From Gracilaria gracilis (taxonomy: Eukaryota; Rhodophyta; Florideophyceae; Gracilariales; Gracilariaceae), in contig JARGSG010000019.1 of the NCBI GenBank assembly GCA_030374805.1, forward strand, positions 1-64,000: a stretch of DNA of 64,000 nt. Direction: 5' to 3'. This document shows positions 55,929-64,000 of the stretch, piece by piece (within the stretch, counting starts at the first letter, position 1; each line of letters begins with the position of its first letter). Below the pieces are notes generated by a model. The model was not told the origin of the DNA. It made no database searches and worked only from the letters and a program-made list of their open reading frames with translations. The translations under genes and the position numbers were made by a program.

Positions 55929-56973
55929 TTAAATGCTTTCCTCAAGGTCAGAGTCTGGCTTTTCGTTAAGGATCTTTCGGAGACGCTTTTTCTTCAGAAT
56001 CTTGCGGTACTTCCTGCTATCGATGTCATCATCATTAAAGAGAATGCGAACAGCTTCGAGTTCCGCTGCCCCCTTGCGGAGCTCGTATTCCCTATTTGAA
56101 TTCTGGTCGTCGATATTTGCGCGTGCATTGGCGGCGTCAATAGAAGCGCTGCTTGCCTCTGCGAAGCCATTCGTCCAAGACTCTAGAGCGTTTTTGATCC
56201 CGTCGTCGTCTCCTTCTGCTTCTTGCCGAGCCTTTTTTAGAGCCTTAGCTGCTTTGAATCCAATTGGTCTCTTTCTTCCTTCCTTTAGAATAGAACTTCC
56301 TTTTACAGCCGACACAGTATCGGTAGCAATATCCTCACCGGTTACTGTACGGTTTTCTGCCCCCCCCGTTGTCTACACTCCCATCCATTCCTAGGACATC
56401 ATCAGCTCTGTTATCCTTGGTGTTCCCTTCACTAACTTCAAGCGTTGGGTCAAGTTCATCAGTGGTCTGATCTAGCCATTCAGAGGCATGCATGTAGGGA
56501 AAGGGCTTTCCAGTGACGTAGTTCGGATTTCGTAACAAATCATAGAAGTCGGACATTTTGATAACGTTATTATAGAGCGCTATAGAACAGCGAAACTTCT
56601 CATTATCTGTTGGATTCCCTGTTACTTTGCTACTTTCAAATATTCGAACGCAACACTTGAGCTTCCGACAGGCGGCCAAACATTTTGTTCCTTGTTCCGC
56701 AACACTCCTTCCCGAGCGACTCTTACATGTGTTTTGTTTTTGAACGTCGTTCAGTTCTGAGAACTTTGGCGTTAGAACTTCGTAAAGCCGATCAAATTCT
56801 TTCTTCAGTTGGTTGTGCCAGTCCGTGCGCTTTTGTTTTGACCCATTGATGGAGGCATCGGGAAGCCGAACTGTAGCCATTACGACTGCCATAGAGTCGA
56901 GATCTCTCCATAGTGGCTGTTTCCCTTTCAACGATTTTGGAGGAGACACAGTCAGAAGACGAGCTGAGTCCAT
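55929..56973 (-). pseudogene. Harbinger second protein (Myb/SANT-like with NAM-associated C-terminus), frameshifted
   Basis: ATG at 56973 opens MDSARLLTVSPPK. A SANT/Myb-like region follows (WHNQLKKEFDRLYEVLTP, CVRIFESSKVTGNPTDNEKF), then FPYMHASEWL, a motif usual in this partner. A frame change near the run of seven C at 56361-56367 leads to the C-terminal part, RPIGFKAAKALKKARQEAEG, which matches the NAM-associated (RPxGxKxAK) domain and a coiled coil. Such proteins bind the element's ends and bring the transposase to the nucleus. Confidence 0.65.
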
Positions 56974-57099
56974 TGTCCCAGTACTGCGCCCGTTCTGCAC
57001 AATGAAGTTGCTATCGTTTGTCGTTACGCACAAGTTTGATGAAATAATTGTGAGTATATACCAATATTGGAAAACAAAGTAACTATTAGTGTTGTTCAA

Positions 57100-58000
57100 C
57101 GTACCTGTTGCGTTCCTGCTCTCCTGCGCAGTACGTTTTCTGTTGGGGTTTCCTTCGTATGTTCTACGTGGACAAAGACCCTGAATCGTACAAAGGTATT
57201 CCTATAGACGCTCTACTGTGCGATACCAGAATCTGCAGTCACTGATTATGAGAAATTGCTGGCAGGACTGGAACCCAATGCAATGTATACTATACCACGC
57301 TGCAAAAGCCGTTATGAAACTTCCGTATTTCAATATGTTTCCAATGAATTGGAGGGAGCGCAGAAGCGGTCAAGTTCTTGTGCCAATGTGTACCGCCAGA
57401 TAGTAAAAACAAGACAAGGATCAAACGTTCGTACAATTTAGAATCCCGGCAGATTTTGTGGCTTGTCAAGATTTGAGGAGAGTCTTCAGTAGTATGGCTT
57501 GAAAGCGAGAACCTCTCAATAGGGACAAGACAAAGACGAGGCAGAATTCACCTCTTTTATCGCTCTATAAAACCCATCTAGCCGTGCGAAACAATATCCG
57601 TCGTCGGCAACGCTGAAGAAAGCGTTTTTTGATTCTCTTTTGCCATGCGTTACAGTATTCGTCTTCAAACCTTTTTGACAACAGCATGCGTTAAAAGTTA
57701 TTTGGTGTGGGCAACACTATTTATCGTGAAGCACTCGAGACAAAAGCATACGTCAAGCGCTCCTTGGCGTTTAACACGATCAACGATATTGTTCTTTGAA
57801 CACACTTTGCTATTGAAGCTCTTTGAGAACTTGCACCCAAACGGAGATTGTCGAAGTGGTGAAGCGTAGTAGCAGCAAGGTTATAAATGTGCAAGTCGCG
57901 AACACGAGCGGAAGAGGCTTCGGCGTCGCTATAGGTCTCGCTATCCGCAAATCTATAGCGAGAGTTTTGGCGCGCACGAACATGGATAGCGTTACCGTTA
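57100..58000. other. Harbinger 3' interior, no gene recognised
   Basis: A short open frame at about 57190-57441 (VTDYEKLLAGLEPNAMY) resembles nothing known to me. From 57870 to 58110 the sequence contains repeated CTCGCTATAG/CTATAGCGAG words near the element's right end, perhaps binding sites for the element's proteins. Confidence 0.35.
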
Positions 58001-58119
58001 GCCCGAGACATCACCGGTGGAGATGTCTTCTCTTGAGCGCTCGATATAACTCTCGCTATAGATTCAATTTTTTAGCGGTATACATAGCGCTAGCGAGCAT
58101 ACCGGTGGAGATGCCCTAA

Positions 58120-58870
58120 GAGCACCTCTATCAGTGAAGCCAAATAGCTAAATATCTATAATTTTAGCTTTGGCGCTCAAAATGGCATCTCTATCAGCCG
58201 AGGCAAAGCTATTTCCCGAAGCCATCCAGCTATATCGAAAGCCAAATTGGCGAGCATTTGACGCGCCGTTCAGCTGCGCAGCTAAATTGCACAACCACTC
58301 ACACAGTCCCACTTGGCATTCCTCTCGTTCACGTGCCAATTTCAAAACCAGTGAAGCGCCATCACGGGAAGGCGGAAGTAGTCTTGTGAGCACCACCACT
58401 CCCAGTTGGGGTCCCCAACAGCTTTTTAGAGTGAGCATAGGAGCAACAACTACTTGCAATAGAGGCTGAGAGGAACGCGAAATACCTGCCAAAACATAGA
58501 GGCGGGATAGACTGGATGAGAACACAAGTAGCCAAAGAACGAACGACACTGTCTTCTTCTAGTAGTGGGACTTGTCGGAACTTCTCCAGCGTTTAGAGAC
58601 GTAGCGCGACATGCTTCGCGAAAAAGCTGAACTACCGAGACAACGGTTTGAATGGCGCACTCGTCCTCATTGCTGAAAACGTTTTCCTTCTCGTCGGAGG
58701 ACGTCTCAGTCATGATGGGACAACGTAGAGGCGTACAGAACAGAATCAGCTTTGCCATCGCGAGATTTGGCTATTGACTGATAGAGCTGCCGCCGCCAAA
58801 GCCATATTAGAATTTCGCTTTTTAGCTATTTGGCTGCGAGATTTGGCTTCACAGTCCGCAAGGCTTCGCA
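58120..58870. mobile_element. Small inverted-repeat element, no gene
   Basis: The left part reads ACCTCTATCAGTGAAGCCAA followed by ATAGCTAAA. The right part, reversed, reads GTGAAGCCAAAT...GCCAAATAGCTAAA with a CTCTATCAG near it, so the outer 100 bases mirror each other loosely. No protein motif lies between. It abuts the TAA duplication of the Harbinger element. Probably a MITE; ends and target duplication not resolved. Confidence 0.4.
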
Positions 58871-59336
58871 CGAAATCCGCCATATTTGGAAATATTACGT
58901 TTCAGGCGTGTAAACAGGGATGCAAAACCAGCTTTGCTTCGCTGTTCAGTGCAGGTGCGAAGGGAAAGCCATCGCGAGACTGCGGGGCTGCGTAAAACCT
59001 GAGAACTCATCGATGCTTCTTCACCGCCGGTAGCGGAAGTGTTTTCTTTTTCCTAAGAGCTTGCTATCAAATTCAAAAGAACAAGAAAGGTTCTTCTCGT
59101 TCAACAACAGCTACGCACTGTGTCCACAAATTTGATGAGCTTTTTCTTTCACATTATTTTGTACCTACAGTGATGCAAACAGGATCGCCGAAACTTCCTC
59201 CGCGCCTTTGAAAGAGAAGATAACATATTATTACCTCCACTAGCACAACCAAGTACGACTAATCAACCCGCCGAGGCCGATGAACTACGCATAAAGTACT
59301 GACTGACATTAGAGGTGGGCCTCGTAGACGAGGACC
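58871..59336. other. No gene recognised
   Basis: Short spacer between the small inverted-repeat element and the 3' end of the Academ-like gene; it may hold that element's 3' terminus. Confidence 0.4.
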
Positions 59337-62300
59337 TCATAAAATCTGCAATATGTTCTCCAACTCCCCAAATTCGTCCTCCGATATTGCTTCAAGAACA
59401 TCGAAAACTTCATACTCTTTTTGCCCTTCCACGCCTTCGGTGTGTTCCAAATCCTGATTAGAGTCTACTCTAATATCAACGTTGCTTGTCGTGGAACCAA
59501 ACAATTGTTCAATTTCACATTCGAACCTGTTCTTGCAGATAGTGGAGTCACATTCGCACCCCATGCACTTGACCTCTCGTTTCACACAAGAGCAGCGCTT
59601 TGTATCGCATTCTCCTTTGCACCCACATTTTGCGACCAGTTCTTGCATTTTCTTATTAATGCTCCGCCAGAGACATCGAAACCGTGCTCCTCCGTACATC
59701 CTTGGACGAATTTGGCAGAGAGATTCTCCTGATTCGAGTTCTTCCAATACTTGAACACAAATTGTTCTGCTCTCTTTGCCTGCAGAATAATATGCTCCGT
59801 CATCGGCACAAGTTCGCTTGCTGTTTTTGCGTGATCATGTATGTAACGTCGTACATCACGTCCCCATTCGGTGGTTCCTAACTCGCTCTCGCTACTAAAC
59901 ACTTCCCTCCGTCGGTCCTTTATTTGCAGGGGAGAGAGAGAGGATGTTCTCCACTTGTTCTCTAGAGTACCTCTTCTCTCTCCATTAACAAGGAAGCGCA
60001 TGCCGCGTTTTTCAAAATACGCAAGCAGGGTCAACGTCTCCAATTTTTGCTCTCGATTGTCTGAACAGGCGGGATCCATATGTTCTTTGTGATGCAGAAC
60101 AGCTCTAAGGTAGTGTTCATGTGGTACTCCATACGTCCCTGGTGTGAAGTCGCACCCTGCCAGCACGTACGCCGAAGCAATTATGTCAAATGGTATATCA
60201 CGTGTGGACAAATTATGGAGCATTACATCGATGTCGATCACATTATCGCCCAGAATATGAATCACACGCTTTCCATGTAAGCAACTTGAAAGTCCAAGAA
60301 TGACTGCGACATCTGTGTCTTTGGAAATGATCACAGAGCTACTTACACTCGCCAGGCCTTCTCCACCACTCTGGACAAGGGGCTCTTTGTTGAGAAACGA
60401 TTCTCCCAGTTCAGGTTCCACGTACCTTTTAAACGCCACAACAAACCTTATCTCTGCTTCGCCATGTACAAAGTTGTCGTTTGTTACCTGCAATCCATCA
60501 ACTCTTGAAATCTTTAACACGCGAGTCCGTGGCACACGAAGGAGTTGACATCGGCTGCCAGCTCTCTCTCCAGCGCATGTCGCCTTTAATATGTTTGAAC
60601 CAGTCACTGTATCTCCGTTCCTGTACGACTCTCTCCCTCTCCCACTGGCGCCTGGATCAATGTTCTCTTTATCCACCTTGCTGTGTACATCGCTACTTTT
60701 GCTTGGATGGCAAACGTTCTCGATGCCAGAAGCATTGGTGGTTAAAATTATCTCTGCCTCTCGAGGATTAGAACAACATTAATTTAAGACAGCAAGCTCC
60801 GGCAAAACCTCGGATGCCTTCTTCCCAATGCAAGACACAGGGAAGCAAAAGCATCCACCGTACATCAACACGGTAACATCGAGATCTCTCTCTTTTGCGA
60901 GTTCCATAGCCGCAATAGCACCGCAAATCAAATGTAGGCTACAAATGGCATCTCTGCTTTCTCTGGATCCAATAAAAGATTTCCATGGGAGCGTGATGGG
61001 AACGTGAAATCCTTTTGTGCTCATTTCTCCCATATCTGTGGTTCGCATTGCGGTTTGGCCCGCTTCCATTTGGTTTCTGTTTTCGTCGCGCAAACTGTCC
61101 CTTCTTTCTTGCTCACCTTTCTTCTGTGGGATGACATTGCTTGGGTCATCTATATGCAATTGAACCTGTTTCAGCTGTCTACTACGCTGGCCACTGAACC
61201 ATGGACGCAGAATATGCTTCAACTTCAAGACCGTGACATGCAAAAGGGTGTTACCCCGACCCCCATCGGTACCGCGTGTCCATATATGATTCATTAGGTC
61301 TACCATGACGCTTTTGTAATTGGGCATATTGAAGTCGTAATAGAATGAGATCCCGCTTTGCGCCTCTAGAGACATTTGAACAGAACGTACGGAATCATGT
61401 TGCATTTCCTCTCCAAGACTCCCTTTTAAGGCTGATATGAACTTGTTCTTATGCACATGACGTATATGGTTGTTCTCAATGCGATAAGCATCTGCAAATG
61501 GGGACGAAAGATAGCGCGTAGAGTGCAGAATCTCCCACCGTTGTCTGGCATGCATAGCACTCTGCCAGTGCTCCGCTTCCCTTGCTGCGCGTTCGGCAAT
61601 GGTCAAGTTTGTCATCATTCGTGTAACCACTAAACGTCTATCACTGAGGACATTCCTGGGCTTCTTTGCTTTTTTTACCGCTGGAACGTCACTGCTCTTT
61701 TCTTTGTCCATGACACTACCTGCGGTTGGAATTCGACGTTGCCTCGTCCACTGCCCTTTCAGTCGCTTTCCATTGAAGAACTTTGCAAAGTAATCTTCTG
61801 ATAGTGGCCCGAATACGTCAGGCAGCATGGCCGATGCATGTAGCTCAGCGCTGATACGGGCATGGTTGTCTATGTCAAGGATGAGTTCCTGCGCAGTACC
61901 ACTGCGCAGCTCCTGCACGTTGTCCCCTAGGACATTGCTTAGACGCTCACTTTGCCGGTGATCGAATGAAAGGAAGCCTTTCCGGCGCATCAAATCTACC
62001 ATAGTTCTCACCGTGCTGTTTTGGATAGCAGTTTTGTCATATCCTCCGAGCGGCGTAGCCCCTGGTGTACCCGATGTCTCGCATCGAACGTGTTGATAGC
62101 TCCTTGTTGCTGCAGTTACTGTCCTTATTCTAATTCTGGCCCTGGAGAAGTCCAACAGCCAGGCACCGCTCGACTAAAGATAGGGGAGCATTAGTACATT
62201 GAGTCCTTTAACGAGTCTTATGATTAGCATTTCAAGGGCCTCATCCAGATGCAAATAATTCCACCCGCGTCTGTCATACAATGTGCCAACGCCCGCCGTT

Positions 62301-63920
62301 AAGCTTGGCACGCGAGCAACCATAGCCCCTGGCTTGTTTGAGATGAGATCGGAGAAAGCTATACGAGGCATTATCGATCAGAAGTAGGCATAAAAGATAT
62401 ACAACTCCTGGTATTTAAGGTGACCTGAAGCATGCAGCACGTTGTTCATGCGCAACCAAAAGCTGTCGAGAACATCGGTATGACCAGTACGTGACAGGAC
62501 GTGAAAGTTCAAGGTGGGCAACAAACATAAATGAAGAACAGTCCCAACAATATGCTTCCCGTTCGGGCTGTGGTCAAAGAACGAGCTCATACGCTCACGG
62601 CACAGTCTTCCAATCTTAATCGTTTTGTTCGTCACTCTGTCAGAAGCGCAGCGGAGTAGTGTAGAAGAGAGCTTTCGCTTTGAGGATGGATCACTCGAAC
62701 CAGATTCTGACTGAATCTTATGGATGGCATCTTTCAAATCGGGGCATTCAGCTCCTACAAGGTCTATAGTGTAGATCATGAGAGCAGCACCAATGTTGAA
62801 GAGTACAGCCCGGTTGTTCCTGGCGTGGCTGTGCTGAAGAATGTTGTCAACCTGACTCTGAGAGAGTCCCGAGCACTTAGCCAGCTCTTCGAGGCCAAAT
62901 CCATGCAGCATCTTCTTGCAAAGAGGGTACAGGCACTGTTTTTCGACATGAAAAAAGCCGGGGAACGGAATTAGCCACTCGTGAAGTTTCGCCTCAAGAA
63001 ACATCTCTCCAATACATTGCTGCCCTCTCTTGGCCTCCATATAAGACTGTCTCCATATCTTCACCAGCATCCGGTATGTCGGTTGGTCACCGCATACAAT
63101 GATAAAATGTGGATGTCCTGGTTGAACCGGTTTCAACACCTCGAATATCAGCGCCAGCTTCTGATAAATTGTGAGGATATCAGAAGCTCTCATTCTGCTG
63201 ACGTCAACGAACAACACATCCTGATTGTACAAAGATGGATTCTCGCTATTGAGTCTTCCATGAGGCTTGAAACATGACAGCATCAGAGAGCGAAAGTTAC
63301 ATCCTTGGTGTTTGTAGTCGTGATCAAACTTCCCTCGCTTGTAACGTGCTGTTGCGGATGATGTTCCCATCAACTGCTTTTTGTTTTCATAAACCACACC
63401 AAAAGCCAAGTCGCTGAAGTCTTTTAAAACGCTGTCATCCTTCTTTGAAGTGAATGAAGATATAAACCCCTCACGGCTGGACCGAATCGGCGCCTCCCAG
63501 AGTTTCTTCCAGCGAAAGTCCCCGTTTCCCTTCCCACTTTCCGTCTGAGATGCTGCTGTATTTGGTGATGTAAGTCGTCCTCTTTTCGTTTGCACATTTG
63601 ACTGCGTTGCAGTACCACTGATCATTGGGGATGCCTTTGCTGCTGCCCTCACTGCATGGAATGGCATGATGTCAAAGTTGTCTATCTGAAAAGTGACAAC
63701 TCTGTCAGTTGTGACCACATCTTTGAAAGGCCCTTCACTGTCATTTTCCCGCTTAGCAATTAACTCTGTTCTATAACTCTCAGTCGTGTCGTAAGATGCC
63801 ACTAATCCCAAAGCATGAAGTACGCTTGTCCACGATGCTGAACACTCCATGATGCCTGCAATTGACAAAGTCATCTGCAATGGCCACAACTTACTCGAGA
63901 ACGGGAGAACACTATTTGCT
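59337..63920 (-). pseudogene. Academ-like transposase with XPG-type nuclease and CXC zinc region, four disruptions
   Basis: A single minus-strand frame runs from about 63920 to 59660 with three stops (62378, 62174, 60779), then shifts by one near 59660. The N-terminal half holds VTFQIDNFDIMP and HFIIVCGDQPTYRML...FFHVEKQCLYPL, candidate catalytic acidic residues. The C-terminal half has an XPG/FEN1-like nuclease pattern: VHGEAEIRF, IISKDTDVAVIL, LAGCDFTPGTYGV. A Cys-rich tail (CGCKGECDTKRCSC...CMGCECDSTICKN) matches a CXC/tesmin-type zinc domain. A transposase joined to an XPG nuclease is the hallmark of the AcademX group. The upstream start lies near or beyond the window edge. The family call rests on domain order and not on alignment. 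Confidence 0.55.
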
Positions 63921-64000
63921 CAAGCACCTTCAGAGCACGCAGGCAAAGTAAGAATTCCGTTTTGTGCAGCTTTGGGGCTGATTCGTTATTGCGAAACCTC

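Larger units (their letters stand above)
37982..58116 (+). mobile_element. PIF/Harbinger DNA transposon (3.93 kb) carrying the 16.2 kb Plavaka-like element
   Basis: The left end reads GGGCGTCTTCACCGGTGTACC, and the right end, reversed, GGGCATCTCCACCGGTATGC. TAA lies outside both (37979-37981 and 58117-58119), the TWA target duplication typical of PIF/Harbinger. Inside are a DDE_Tnp_4-type transposase (plus) and a convergent Myb/SANT-type partner (minus), the standard two-gene layout. Subtracting 38370-54570 leaves about 3.93 kb. A CACCGGTGGAGATGTC motif at about 58010 repeats the terminal sequence internally. Confidence 0.85.

Noticed and set aside
1-64000. tRNA, rRNA, CRISPR arrays, Polinton/virus capsid genes
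   Set aside because: Looked for cloverleaf and box motifs, regular spaced repeats and double-jelly-roll or protein-primed polymerase landmarks; none seen.

Overview
The window is eukaryotic nuclear DNA made almost entirely of mobile elements stacked inside one another; I see no convincing ordinary host gene. Short introns (59 and 63 nt, one with a TACTAAC branch point), TATAAAAG core promoters, mostly intronless genes, roughly even base composition and the mix of element families fit a compact algal genome. A red alga of the Chondrus type is my best guess, held loosely.

The centrepiece is a 16.2 kb DNA transposon at 38370-54568. Its transposase resembles the Plavaka branch of the CACTA/Mirage/Chapaev (CMC) group: an N-terminal C2HC finger, a zinc-ligand block, and a C-terminal KxHxLxH...IRRFG block. 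The element also carries two accessory proteins (X, coiled-coil; Y, basic low-complexity), a large protein joining a class-beta DNA amino-methyltransferase to a SET histone-methyltransferase-like domain, a 2-oxoglutarate/Fe(II) dioxygenase-like protein, a decayed NAD(P)-oxidoreductase-like gene, and a coiled-coil protein Z. Its limits are fixed: it sits in the N-terminal coding part of a PIF/Harbinger transposase, is flanked by TA on both sides, has matching inverted ends, and removing it rejoins the Harbinger reading frame. All cargo therefore moved as one unit. A second, diverged copy of the transposase/X/Y end lies in opposite orientation at 1-6870 and runs off the left edge, inserted in a pogo-like transposase gene.

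Layout: 1-6870 left Plavaka-like copy; 6871-7613 pogo-like fragment; 8.9-14.8 kb tandem copies of an unclassified ~1.44 kb repeat with three stem-loops, a tiny spliced ORF and a minus-strand two-finger zinc protein, interrupted by a LINE reverse transcriptase that itself carries a MITE; 14.8-15.1 kb Copia integrase scrap; 15.6-17.1 kb inverted, longer relative of the zinc-finger gene with a second MITE; 17.4-33.6 kb two nested Gypsy retrotransposon fossils (minus strand), the inner one with a piggyBac-like element in its 5' LTR; 34.9-36.7 kb a near-whole pogo transposase; 37982-58116 PIF/Harbinger element containing the 16.2 kb transposon; 58.1-58.9 kb a small inverted-repeat element; 59.3-64 kb an Academ-like transposase/XPG-nuclease gene on the minus strand.

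The idea worth following is a transposon that carries a potential DNA-base methylation writer fused to a potential histone-mark writer, plus a divergently placed oxygenase that could erase or modify marks, separated by a hairpin-rich control region. The copies here are decayed (each large gene has one to several disruptions), so activity would have to come from other copies. All family calls are from motif recognition by eye; no search was run.
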